NCBI GenBank assembly: GCA_002989075.1 | Contig: PSQN01000006.1 | Location: 62,001 to 126,000 of the forward strand | Source: Arthonia radiata | Lineage: Eukaryota; Ascomycota; Arthoniomycetes; Arthoniales; Arthoniaceae | Reading direction: 5' to 3' | Length of the DNA stretch: 64,000 nucleotides | In this document: in pieces, positions 32,503-41,668 of the stretch | Numbering within the stretch: position 1 is the first letter of the stretch | Layout: each line of letters begins with the position of its first letter | Made by a program: the position numbers and the translations under genes | The notes under the pieces: model-generated | What the model was told of the DNA's origin: nothing | The model's database searches: none | The model's input: only the letters and a program-made list of their open reading frames with translations

Positions 32503-33904
32503 CTACGCCTTCCCTCCGAAGAAGCGCTTCTCGACCTTGTTGCCGCTCGAGTCGTACGTCACACCAAGAGTGCCCTGTCCCTCTGTTGCACGAGCCTTGC
32601 CTTTTCCACCACTCTTCCGCTGTTTCCAGCTTGCGAAGACTCAGTGGCAACCATGGAGTGCGCACCCGTCTCGCCATAGAATCTCCGCTTGCGCTCCTCA
32701 AACATCTTCTCGCACATATCCTTCAAGAAGGGGTTCAGCCCCTCCCAAGCACTCATGTCGCCCTTGCTGAGCCTATCCCGATTCTTGTCGAACCAGCGCT
32801 CAAGGTTCGCGTGCATCCACGCCGGCACGCTACCCACCTTCGACTCGGCTATGCTGAGGTCGCGAGCATTCGGCTCTGGCTGGTTGCGCACCTCGCCGAA
32901 TGCGAACGCCATCAAGCGCTTGTTGACGGCAGTGACGAGCTCGACTTCGGCTTCTTCCTCGATGGATCCGGCAGGGCGATCGGCATCATACAAGGCAACG
33001 CAATCGCCGAAGCTGTATTGAGAGACGCTTGACTCGACTTGCGCTCGGAGCTGCTCAAGCCCAAGACGGATGTTGAGTTCTTCGGCGGCGCGCCAGAGTT
33101 GAAGGTAGCCGACGCATGTGACGCTACCAGTTCCGGTAGCGACACGTTGATGCTCTGTGTGCTCGTCAGCCATTACTTTGTGAGACAGCACAAGCAAGTT
33201 TGCGTCTCCGCAACTCTCCGAGTCTTTGGGCTCCGCAGTAGAAGAACAGCATCCGTCGCTACATGCAGTCGACTCCCTAGTGCTCGATAAAGGCAGCTTC
33301 ATTTTATAGTGTGACAGGACTCACCATCATTGTACTTGCAGCACTTTACCATCCAGCCAATCCAAACGTTGACGATACCATCAGGGTGGGGTTTGACCAA
33401 CAGCTCTTTCTATTCGCCCTCGACCCACGTAGCATCCAGGTACTTTGCGCGAGCCTTGCCAGAGAAGCCAAGAAGCAGTTTCGCCACGACCTTGGAGCAG
33501 TACACTTTGTCCTAGACAGATTCAGTACTGTTCTCTGGGGCGTTGGTGTTCCGGCTTACCGTAGGATGCATGAGCGCGAGAGCATCGACCACCTTGTATT
33601 TGATATCGATTCTCGGCGTCATCTTGTCGTGCTCGTAGAACAGCTTGAAGCGGTCGGAGGCTGTGGCGTCTTCGAAGCGCGGCAGCTTGCTTAGATCGAC
33701 TTTGCTAGGTTGCGGCATGTACTGCATCTTCTTTCTCGAAGAGGGACCAGTGGGAGCGTTGGTAGGCGGTCCACTACCTGCTGACCCAGCTTGCGAGGAG
33801 CCCGCGCTCTTCTTCGGCAAAGGACCAGTGTAAGGCATCTTGAGATTGCCTTTGTCGTCTGTGAGCACACCTTTGGGTAGGTTTCTACCGGGTCCGCTGG
33901 ACAT
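32503..33904 (-). pseudogene. Decayed member of the BTB-like tandem family
   Basis: Exons inferred: 33904-33560, 33511-33325 and 33175-32503. Introns are 48 and 149 nt with GTAAGC/CTAG and GTGAGT/CAAAG. It aligns with the three downstream paralogues: exon 2 (KVVAKLLLGFSGKARAKYLD) matches their SAKLLIAFSKRARGEL strand-helix; exon 3 (YLQLWRAAEELNIRLGLEQL) matches their LWLDLHKICDELDSPLVAQQ; the C-terminus VTYDSSGNKVEKRFF matches their terminal TG-x-KK-x-YY hairpin. Two lesions are visible: an in-frame TAG at 33410-33412 inside the BTB-like core, and a frame change near 32590-32640 separating exon 3 from the family-type C-terminus (stop at 32503-32505). Splice sites and the TATA box at 34168 remain. 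It is a recent pseudogene, or has sequence errors at both points. It lacks the GCDG N-terminal signature. Confidence 0.65.
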
Positions 33905-34750
33905 TTTGAGAGGCTGTTCAGGGTCGCCGGATGGGATGTGTGTGTACCACGTGTCGCTCTCCTGTTGCTGGCGTTGAGAATTGAGATCGATATGTTGCTG
34001 AAGGAAGTTGTAAAGGAATCTCGAAGATGGCGAAGAGTAAGACTAGCGGGTTGTTGGGGAGATACTAGCGTTCTGAGGTGAGAAGTGAGGCGCCAGGTCG
34101 CGCTTGTGACGTCGGTCCACCAGCACGTAGCAGCGCAATCTGCTCTCCAGAGAAAGACAAGCAAAAATTTATATACATAGCTGCAAGAGGCTTAAGCACT
34201 AATATGGCAAGGGAAACTCTCGAGTTCTTCGTCGGCGCTGATGCGCGTGAGGGACCAGTACTTTTGGGTCTTTTATATTCTGTTTATTCATTAACTTCGT
34301 CTAGATTATTGTCGCTACGCACTGATGCGTCACAAGATAGTCTGGCTCGGAACCGTTGCCACATAATGCACAGTGCTGCGCGTATCGAAGAAGTCAAATA
34401 TGCTGCTGTGTCAAACACGCATTAGAAGTGCAGGGTCCTGAAAGTCGCTGATGTCTCCACTACATGAAGAGTATATCTAAGCATTCAATGTAAGTCGTGA
34501 ACACATGAAAAAGTTGGCGATTGAGAAGCGGTGGGATCTTACATATGTATGAGATGGTTGGGAACAGACTGATTGGGAACAGTTTGCTTTTGCTAAAGAA
34601 CACTTCGTCTATCATACTACTTCACTGCAAACTGCAATTTGTGCACATACTTCCACCAGTCTTCATTCGATCGTGTCCATTCGATTATCCATCCGTTAAC
34701 ATGCGCTGCATCTCCGTATCATGTTACCCGAGATAAGAGACGTCGAAGCA
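33905..34750. other. Promoter region of the decayed paralogue and 3' flank of the next copy
   Basis: Contains the minus-strand TATA element at 34168-34175. No supported ORF otherwise. Confidence 0.5.
34168..34175 (-). promoter_or_regulatory. TATA box of the decayed BTB-like paralogue
   Basis: TATATAAA on minus, 264 bp upstream of the ATG at 33904. The intact paralogues at 35845 and 39219 have comparable elements 164-195 bp upstream. Confidence 0.5.
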
Positions 34751-35845
34751 CTACTCGTTGAGGTAATATGTCTTCTTCTGGCCGGTCTTCGTGTCCCAAG
34801 TCTCCACTGCGCGCGACTGCTGCGAGCGGAGCCACTTGCGATACTCTTCCGTTTCTTTGGCTTTCTCGGCCTCGCGTGCTCGACGGAAGCGCCACTCTTC
34901 AAGGACTCGAGTGCGCAAAGCTGGAGAAGCTTGCTTGACCTTCTCTTCATCATTCGCGAAATTGTTCGAGTAAAGCTTGTGGGCCCACTTTTTCATGGCC
35001 TTGCGCGTGAAGTCTTCGTCAGGTGCGGCTCGCTGCAGCATGTCGACCTTCGTGATGGTCATCTGATGGTCCGGTATGAGGGTCTTCGCATACGCAAACA
35101 AGCGGCCTTCGAGGGCTGACTGGGGTTGGCCCACGCCCTTCTGCTTCGCTAGCAGCCAAACTTCCAGCGTCGATTTGAGTGAGAGCGGACGAATGTCTGC
35201 CTTCACTTGATCATGGAGCTGCTGAGCGACCAAGGGAGAGTCCAATTCGTCGCAGATCTTGTGCAAATCCAGCCACAGTGGCCACGACATCGTGTGAGTG
35301 TAAATCTTTGGGATTTCGCGAGCGTTGGATATAGCGGCGACGGCTCGGATGTAGGACACGAAACGGACGACTGCCTGAGGAGAGATCTCACCGAGAACAA
35401 CTCGACGCTGTTCCCCGAGCTTCATGCCTGAAAGCTCGCCACGAGCACGCTTGCTGAATGCAATCAGGAGCTTCGCCGACACATCTGCTTGAGCAATTGT
35501 AGGCACGACATGCTCTCCATTCTCGTCCGAAGGGACGGTGACACAGATATCAACGGTCGGCCCATAGCGTAGGCTAGCCTTTTCCGCGTTAGTCATTTCG
35601 AGAGGGTCACGGATCTGTGCGCCATTGATGGGTTGGTTTGGCGCCGCGCGTGGCAGAGGCTGAATGCCCACCGAAGGGAGAGCATTTGCCACTGATGGCA
35701 GAGACTCGAGAGCAGACCCGTTTGATGGCGTCGAGCGCTTGCCTGATGATGAGGTCTTGAGGAGTTCCTTGGTTGCTGCTGGCATCTCAAGCTTCTTGGG
35801 AGCTTTGCCGTCGCAGCCAGCGATATTCTTCTCGGTGGGAGACAT
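34751..35845 (-). CDS. BTB/POZ-like family protein, tandem paralogue C
   Basis: Single exon, 364 residues from the ATG at 35845 (MSPTEKNIAGCDGKAPKKLE). The ORF is open further upstream, but a TATA box at 36009-36015 and the signature GCDGKxPxKL near the N-terminus, shared with the two downstream copies, fix this start. Residues about 110-210 have the strand/helix order of a BTB fold (VDICVTVPSDE; AKLLIAFSKRARGELSG; LGEISPQAVVRFVSYIRAV). A helical half follows (WLDLHKICDELDSPLVAQQ; ALEGRLFAYAKTLI), then a basic helix (EEWRFRRAREAEKAKE) and a terminal hairpin (TWDTKTGQKKTYYLNE). Family knowledge: BTB domains mediate dimerisation or Cullin-3 binding. Assignment here rests on pattern only. No signal peptide or membrane segment. 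Confidence 0.78.
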   Translation of the reverse strand: MSPTEKNIAGCDGKAPKKLEMPAATKELLKTSSSGKRSTPSNGSALESLPSVANALPSVGIQPLPRAAPNQPINGAQIRDPLEMTNAEKASLRYGPTVDICVTVPSDENGEHVVPTIAQADVSAKLLIAFSKRARGELSGMKLGEQRRVVLGEISPQAVVRFVSYIRAVAAISNAREIPKIYTHTMSWPLWLDLHKICDELDSPLVAQQLHDQVKADIRPLSLKSTLEVWLLAKQKGVGQPQSALEGRLFAYAKTLIPDHQMTITKVDMLQRAAPDEDFTRKAMKKWAHKLYSNNFANDEEKVKQASPALRTRVLEEWRFRRAREAEKAKETEEYRKWLRSQQSRAVETWDTKTGQKKTYYLNE

Positions 35846-36008
35846 GACGTTCGCTTGTTGGTTGATTGGTTCGTTCTTTTGTTCGTTTGTTTCCGGGACT
35901 TGTATCGACTGTAGATTCGCACGACTTCGCAGATGCTGTAACGTGGTTGTAAATGTGCTGTGATGAGGGAATGATTGAGAAAAGAAGAAATAGATCGCAA
36001 CCTGCACA

Positions 36009-36094
36009 TTATATACCTTGACAGAGGGGCATCATCCACCTCGAGGTGCACTGTGCGTCCACCTCGACGCGTCCTGTGCCGTCACCTCGAGGTG
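36009..36094 (-). promoter_or_regulatory. Promoter module with two CACCTCGAGGTG palindromes and a TATA box
   Basis: TATATAA on minus at 36009-36015. Upstream of it lie perfect 12-bp palindromes CACCTCGAGGTG at 36037-36048 and 36083-36094 and a half site CACCTCGACG at 36060. The flanks GAGGTGCACTGT and ACGCTCTTGGCACGCCA recur in the promoter of the next paralogue at 37.7 kb. Confidence 0.65.
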
Positions 36095-36434
36095 GCGGAC
36101 GCTCTTGGCACGCCACTGGGTGCAAGTTTCTCGAGTCTTCGCATTGCTCGCACAGTGTTGCCGCGAACTTATTCAATCGATATGTGCCGAGCTTCTGGTG
36201 AGCGGAAAGGTATGGTCAACGGCGTTAGTCAAGGCTCATCGGGATGATGATCATTGTGAGGGCACCAGGACTTACTTATATATATATCACAAGAGAGATG
36301 CAAGACGGTTTGTTCCTAAGCATTGAGCTTATGTTCTTTCAAATTTTTTTTGATGTTCTATTTCTTATTTTCGATACGCAAACTCTCCGAATACTCGATA
36401 CCCCGTGTGCCTCCCTCGAAGTTGGACTGGCCGC

Positions 36435-37523
36435 TCATGAGAACTTCCAGTACACCTTCTTGATCTGGCCAGTCGTTTTGTCAACAGTCAAGGTCGCGTG
36501 CTTCTCACGCTCCTTGTTGTCCTGGCGACGCTGGGCGGCCGCCTGTGCCTTCGATTGCTCTACACGACGGCGTCGACCCCAGTGGCCAATGATGCGGGTC
36601 TGCAAGGCATCACAAACCTCGGAGACCTTGTTGTCGTCGTTCACAGAAGAGCTTGCGTAGTTACGCGCAGCCCAAACCTTGACTGCCGTCTCCATGAACT
36701 CCTCGTCGTTAGCGTACGAGTGCATCAGCTGGAGATCCGCAAGCTCCATGGGGATGTCATTGATTTTGCCACGAGCGAAGCCGAAAAGGCGGCCTTCAAG
36801 TGCGGGCTGTGGAGTGAGAATGCTCTTCTGCTTGACCTGGTTCCAAACATCTAACGTGTCTTCGAGGTTGAGGGCACGAATGTCGTACTTCACGGTCGAA
36901 AGGAGCTTGTTGGTGACCGCAGGCATATCAAGTGACTCGGCCATACCCCAGAAAGCGACCCAATCAGGCCAGGTCATCTTGTTGGTGTATATTGTTGGCA
37001 TCTCAGCTACATTGACTGAGCATGCAGCGCCCAGGTAGCTTGCCATTCGACGGGCAACAACATCAGATACTCCGTCGACAGCCATAGCGCGCTGTTCACC
37101 CAGCTTAACTCCGTTCAGTTTGAAGCGTGCAACTTCTGAAAACGCCGCCAACATCTTTGCCGGAACAACAGCAGCAAGAATGTACAGAGACTGGTTGTTG
37201 GGGTCTTGCACGAGGAGGTCGACGTTCGCGCCGTACTTCAAGTTCTTCTTTTCGGCCGGCGTCATCGTAAGCGGGTTCGCAATAGCGTTGGTGTCAAGCG
37301 ACTTTTGAGAAGCCGAAGACGGCAGCGGCTGGATGCCAACAGAGGCAGCCGGAAGAGCAGAGGCCAAAGTCTGCAGAGATTGCAGGGAGTTGCCAGCTGC
37401 TGATTTTGGGTTCTTGGCTGAGGCTGAGGCGTTGTTTGGCGAGATCTTCCCAGCCAGGGGAAGGCTGAGCTTCTTCGGCGCGACGCCCGTGCAACCAGCA
37501 ATAGCCTTGGAGTTCTCTGGCAT
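36435..37523 (-). CDS. BTB/POZ-like family protein, tandem paralogue B
   Basis: Single exon, 362 residues from the ATG at 37523 (MPENSKAIAGCTGVAPKKLS). Architecture is the same as the 35845 copy: N-terminal GCTGVAPKKL signature, Ser/Ala-rich linker, SxGIQPLP motif, BTB-like core (VDLLVQDPNNQSLYILAAVV; MLAAFSEVARFKLNGVKLGE; VVARRMASYLGAA), helical part (WVAFWGMAESLDMPAVTNK; PALEGRLFGFARGKI), basic helix (GHWGRRRRVEQSKAQAAAQ) and C-terminal hairpin TVDKTTGQIKKVYWKF. The start is chosen by the shared signature. The in-frame extension to 37685 would place coding sequence over the promoter. Divergence between copies is high, so the array is not recent, yet order and orientation are kept. Confidence 0.78.
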   Translation of the reverse strand: MPENSKAIAGCTGVAPKKLSLPLAGKISPNNASASAKNPKSAAGNSLQSLQTLASALPAASVGIQPLPSSASQKSLDTNAIANPLTMTPAEKKNLKYGANVDLLVQDPNNQSLYILAAVVPAKMLAAFSEVARFKLNGVKLGEQRAMAVDGVSDVVARRMASYLGAACSVNVAEMPTIYTNKMTWPDWVAFWGMAESLDMPAVTNKLLSTVKYDIRALNLEDTLDVWNQVKQKSILTPQPALEGRLFGFARGKINDIPMELADLQLMHSYANDEEFMETAVKVWAARNYASSSVNDDNKVSEVCDALQTRIIGHWGRRRRVEQSKAQAAAQRRQDNKEREKHATLTVDKTTGQIKKVYWKFS

Positions 37524-37688
37524 CTTGCGCAGTGGGCCCGGGATGTTGAGTCGTGGTTCGATGGTGTTGCTAGGTCTAATGTGTAGTGGTCCGATACTTG
37601 AGTCTATCAAGTCTGGAGATGGAGATGTTGTTAGAGTTGGATTTGAATTGAGAAGAATGGATTGAGCGTAGGCTGCGCGCCACATCGT

Positions 37689-37770
37689 TTTGTATCCAGA
37701 CAGAGGTGCACTGTCCCAGCACCTCGAGGTGCCAAACGCCCTTGGCGCGCCATCGAGGTGGCGTTCCTCG
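37689..37770 (-). promoter_or_regulatory. Second promoter module with CACCTCGAGGTG palindrome
   Basis: CACCTCGAGGTG at 37720-37731, preceded by GAGGTGCACTGT at 37703-37714 and followed by ACGCCCTTGGCGCGCCA and a half site ATCGAGGTGGCG. A weak TATA-like ATACAAAA lies at about 37688-37695 on minus. The order of elements relative to the gene is the same as in the 36.0 kb module. Confidence 0.6.
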
Positions 37771-38154
37771 CGAAGTTAGCGCACTGTGCACCCAACGCAA
37801 TGCAAACGCGGCGCTAACTTGTTGCTAGCACAGAGCGAATCTGGATCGAAGAGCTCGTTGGCGTTCTGTTCTCAGCTGCAGATGGCTTCATCTTGACGGT
37901 GTCGTGTACAGAGCGGGGACTGCAGATGAGAGATGCTGTCGCGCAAGGGCAGTTTTCAGTATTAGCATTATCAATCTGGCGAGTATATACTCAATACAGA
38001 GCGTGAGGGGTCACTTTCAGAGACGAAGAAATAGGGGAAATTCGATAGTTGCTGCTGATCTTGTATTGCTCAGCGCCATCTTGCACACCCCTTCAGCAGC
38101 TGCAGCAACGACCAAGTCATCCCAAGCGCCCTGAGCATCCGACTTCAGAGACGC

Positions 38155-39219
38155 TCAAAGGTCGAAGTAGATTATTCTACCCTCCTCCGCGCTCCAGCCC
38201 GCCGCTTGGTTACGACGTCGCTCCGTGAAATAGCGCTGGTGCCGGGCCTTGGCCGCCTCTCTACGCTCTTCGGCACGTCGGCGGCCATCCCACTTGCGAG
38301 CAACGCGCTCTCGCAGCTCAGACGAGGCTTCTTTGAGGATCTCATTATCGAGTGTTCCGTCAACAGGGAAGTTCTTCTCAGCAAAGGCAGTGATAGCTTC
38401 TTTCGTGAAGTCGTGGCGAGGGACCAGCTCATCCATAACACTGAGATCCTCGAGAGTGATCTCATAATGCATGAGCCCCTTGACAAAAGCCCAGATACGA
38501 CCCTTGAGCGCACTGCGCGGAGCCCTGGCGCCTATATCCAACGCTTGCTTGAAAAGCTCAAGCGATTCGACAAGAGTGAGGGCTCCAATATCACTCTTGA
38601 TTTGACCTAGTAGCTGCTGTCTCAAAATAGGAATGCCGAGGTCTTCCGTGGCCTTGAAAAGCTCAGTCCAAGCAAGCCAGTCCAGCTGGCGTGTGAAGAC
38701 AATAGGTACTTGTGACTGTGAGCAGGCAGTCCGCATCCAGGTGATAACCTTCCCTAGAACTGAAGGAGAGACGAACCCAATTTCAATCTCTTGCTGTTGA
38801 TCAAAGGTCTTATTGGTGAGCTTATCCCGGATGGTCGAGGAATATGCAGCCAGCATTTGGGTCGGAATGCTCGTAGCCGCAAGAACACGAAGCACCTGCT
38901 CGCCGTCAGGTACGGACATGTATATATCCAGGAACGGGGCGTACTTCAGGGACCTCTTTGCAGGAAGAGAAAGCTTGCTTGGGTCACCAACACTTGCTGG
39001 GTTTAGAGGCAGCAGTGCTCGCGATTTTGGAAGCATTTGAACACCGATAGCTATCGATAAGTTCTTCATGCCCATGAGCTGCTGTTGCGCCAGACTGACC
39101 GCTTCAATGGCGGTACTCGGCCTCGGCACGAAAGGTGGCGGAAGCGCCATCCGAGCTGGAGGCTTGCCATCACAGCCTATATCTGTTTGGGTAGGTCTAG
39201 CCAGCATAGGATCAGACAT
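38155..39219 (-). CDS. BTB/POZ-like family protein, tandem paralogue A
   Basis: Single exon, 354 residues from the ATG at 39219 (MSDPMLARPTQTDIGCDGKP). Shared features: GCDGKPPARMALP signature, IGVQMLP motif, BTB-like core (LDIYMSVPDGEQVLRVLAA; MLAAYSSTIRDKLTNK; SPSVLGKVITWMRTA), helical part (WTELFKATEDLGIPILRQQ; ALKGRIWAFVKGLM; HDFTKEAITAFAEKNF), basic helix (KWDGRRRAEERREAAKARH) and a shorter C-terminal hairpin EEGRIIYFDL. A TATA box (TTATATATA on minus, 39412-39420) lies about 195 bp upstream. The CACCTCGAGGTG module is not found here. Whether the family is nuclear or an E3 adaptor cannot be read from sequence. Confidence 0.77.
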   Translation of the reverse strand: MSDPMLARPTQTDIGCDGKPPARMALPPPFVPRPSTAIEAVSLAQQQLMGMKNLSIAIGVQMLPKSRALLPLNPASVGDPSKLSLPAKRSLKYAPFLDIYMSVPDGEQVLRVLAATSIPTQMLAAYSSTIRDKLTNKTFDQQQEIEIGFVSPSVLGKVITWMRTACSQSQVPIVFTRQLDWLAWTELFKATEDLGIPILRQQLLGQIKSDIGALTLVESLELFKQALDIGARAPRSALKGRIWAFVKGLMHYEITLEDLSVMDELVPRHDFTKEAITAFAEKNFPVDGTLDNEILKEASSELRERVARKWDGRRRAEERREAAKARHQRYFTERRRNQAAGWSAEEGRIIYFDL

Positions 39220-39411
39220 GGCGTGGTCTGCGGATGCTCGTCTTCGAATGTGCTGGGCGTGAGGGTTATTGGGCTTGGTCCTACGCACGCCCTCCAGTAA
39301 TATTGTGAGAAAGGTCTTGAGCGTGCCGATGTGAGTGCCGATGTGACCTGGATTCTGGCAGCGTGTGTTGCTATGAAGTTAATGCTGAAGAAACACACTT
39401 ACGTTCAACAG

Positions 39412-39420
39412 TATATATAA
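39412..39420 (-). promoter_or_regulatory. TATA box of paralogue A
   Basis: TTATATATA on minus, about 195 bp upstream of the ATG at 39219. A canonical GTAAGT lies about 20 bp downstream but is too close to the TATA to be a normal first intron. Confidence 0.5.
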
Positions 39421-39621
39421 GTAGACGCCTGCGTTCGTCATGACCTGTGTCCATGTAAGTCCGCGCAACACGTCAAACGATGCGGTTCTCGTTTGCGCGG
39501 GAGAGGCGAGAGCTACGAGCGACGAACAATAGGCCCGAGTCCGCTTTTGAAGTGGCAAACGTGGGATATGAAGACTATTGTGGCGCCCCGAACAATGTGC
39601 GTAGCGGCGAAAGCATAGCTT

Positions 39622-41133
39622 TCATTCGATAGCGAACTTCTTTGCGATCAAAGTCGAGCCATCCCCGTCCTCGCGGCAGTACTCGATGCAGCGTTTTTCC
39701 TTAAAATCAAGGAGTCGAATCCGCATGCCAACGATACCGGGAGAGACCAGATTGATAGAGAACGTCCGCTCATTGTTGCTGTCGGCAGGAACCGCGCCAG
39801 GCACAAGACGCAACGGTGGGAGTTTGCCAGCCCTTAGGGTCGGGTCGCCACACTCATCAGACTCGAGCTTCCAGTCGTTTTCCCATGCGCCCTCCCAGTG
39901 TTTCCAGCCAGGATCGCACGTTGCTTTGAGATCTGCGAAAGGCGCACCGCCATCTTGGATGAAGCAATCGAGGGCGGGCCACCCTTTGAGATAGCATATG
40001 GCGTCTATCAGCTTCTGATAAAGCCTATGGCCGTTCGCCGAGTTCGTCATGATACAGATCCCGGAGCGTGCTGGCAAGTCCATGCGTCGAGGTTTGCCGT
40101 GCACGTAGTGGTCAATGTCGGCGAACCCGACGGCAACACATGTCCAGCCTGGCTCGCTATTGCCATTGTGGCCGAATAAAACGCCAGGCTTCTCTGTCAC
40201 CTCCCAAGATAAAGCAAAACCAGACTTGACAGCTCGAAGCATCTCTGCAGCAGTCTCTTGCTTCAAGAAATGCGGCGCACCTGGTAAGTACGATAAGTCG
40301 TTCTGCATAGTCATTATCGCTCTGAGAAGCTCGGAAGGTGTTGTCCACAAGCCGGCAGCTGCATGCTCGGGAAAGCCACGGAACGGAGTGTCGCAAGCTG
40401 TATACCCCGTGAAATGGGCGTCTGCATGTTCGCCAGGTGATGGATCACCATAGTGCGACCTTGTCATGCCAAGAGGCTCGAGAACAAGTTCACGCATAAG
40501 TCGAGGGAAATCGAGGCCAGTAATATGCTCGAGCAACCGCTGCAAGATGAAGAAACCACCGCCGGAATAGGCGAAGCTCTCCCCCGGTAGACCTTCGAGG
40601 CGGATCTGAGGAGTGTTTGCTGGTGACTGACCCAAGAATATAAACCGTGGGTCGGGACCTTCGGTAGGATAGATGTAGCCATGGAACCCATGTACCGAGA
40701 AGCCTGCTGTATGGCTCAATAGATGGCGTACAGTCACATGAGGCAAAAGGTGCTTTGTCGAGGGCGTAGTAATGTCATTGATTGTCATCTCATCCAAATA
40801 CTCAAGTATGGAGGTGTCAATGTCCAACTTTCTCAATTCATACAATTTCATGACCGCAAGGCCAGTGACTGGCTTCGAGATGCTGCAAGCTTGGAACAGA
40901 GTATCTGTGTCGTGCTCCTCATCACCAACCACCCATCCCTCCACCGCTCCATTGTCAACGACGGCTATCGATGCTGAGCTGCATCCGAGGTTGTTCACCG
41001 CACGATGAACAGGCGTGTAGTGCTCAACACCACCAGTCCTGACGATCTCGTCAAGTCGCTCGCGAAGACTAGAGAGGTTATCAACTCCATCGAAGCCAGC
41101 GCAATACAACTTGTCGGCTCGCTTGAGCGTCAT
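39622..41133 (-). CDS. Serine beta-lactamase-like hydrolase (class C / EstB / D-aminopeptidase type)
   Basis: Single exon, 503 residues. Family knowledge: these proteins share the penicillin-binding fold and act as esterases, transesterases or D-aminopeptidases; in fungi some sit in secondary-metabolite clusters. Seen: nucleophile motif SxxK as S84-I-S-K87; the Tyr motif as Y189-S-G (usually Y-x-N, with Gly replacing Asn); the third motif as H322-N-G in FGHNGNSEPG; and a typical HTAGF strand. A C-terminal domain of about 130 residues follows the catalytic part (LRLVPGAVPADSNNERTFSI), as in the two-domain members. No signal peptide, so probably cytosolic. No polyketide or NRPS gene is in the window. 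Substrate unknown. Confidence 0.9.
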   Translation of the reverse strand: MTLKRADKLYCAGFDGVDNLSSLRERLDEIVRTGGVEHYTPVHRAVNNLGCSSASIAVVDNGAVEGWVVGDEEHDTDTLFQACSISKPVTGLAVMKLYELRKLDIDTSILEYLDEMTINDITTPSTKHLLPHVTVRHLLSHTAGFSVHGFHGYIYPTEGPDPRFIFLGQSPANTPQIRLEGLPGESFAYSGGGFFILQRLLEHITGLDFPRLMRELVLEPLGMTRSHYGDPSPGEHADAHFTGYTACDTPFRGFPEHAAAGLWTTPSELLRAIMTMQNDLSYLPGAPHFLKQETAAEMLRAVKSGFALSWEVTEKPGVLFGHNGNSEPGWTCVAVGFADIDHYVHGKPRRMDLPARSGICIMTNSANGHRLYQKLIDAICYLKGWPALDCFIQDGGAPFADLKATCDPGWKHWEGAWENDWKLESDECGDPTLRAGKLPPLRLVPGAVPADSNNERTFSINLVSPGIVGMRIRLLDFKEKRCIEYCREDGDGSTLIAKKFAIE

Positions 41134-41668
41134 ATGCGCCGAGTGTGCATTGTACGCGCGGAAGTCGAGGTTGATCTCGGGAAGATGAAGTAGAGCTGAA
41201 AGGGACGTCGCTCAGACGGTAAGCACGCTTTGCCTCATTCTGCCTAGTCAGGAGGTCGCTTGCTGTCGCACTGCAGGCTCCGGGCGCACAGCGTCTGCAC
41301 AGCTATTACGAGCGCGAGAGGTATGAAAGATATACAGAAGATACGAGCAAGAAGTCATATTTGGGAGACCAGTGCAAACGGTTGCGAGAATGTAAAATCA
41401 GGCGAGACAGCGTATGTTTCACTTCGCCCGCCGCCAACGCGAGGCTTGGCGACACGACTTGAGATTTGAACAACCAGACAGTCCGCTGTACCATGTTTGC
41501 AAAAACGTCTGTCGGTGCCCCCTTACAGACAGATGCTTATCTCCATCAGTCAAAGAGGAGGCGGCATCGAAGTCGTTGTTCCCATGATCATCTTCAGCCT
41601 GTCAAGTCAGTGTACCCCCTAGTCTCGTCCATTCCCAACAAACACTTCATGCAAGTCGGTTTGCCTGC

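Noticed and set aside
35846-36007. 54-codon N-terminal extension of the 34751 gene
   Set aside because: Begins just downstream of the TATA box and has no counterpart in the paralogues. The ATG at 35845 opens the shared signature.
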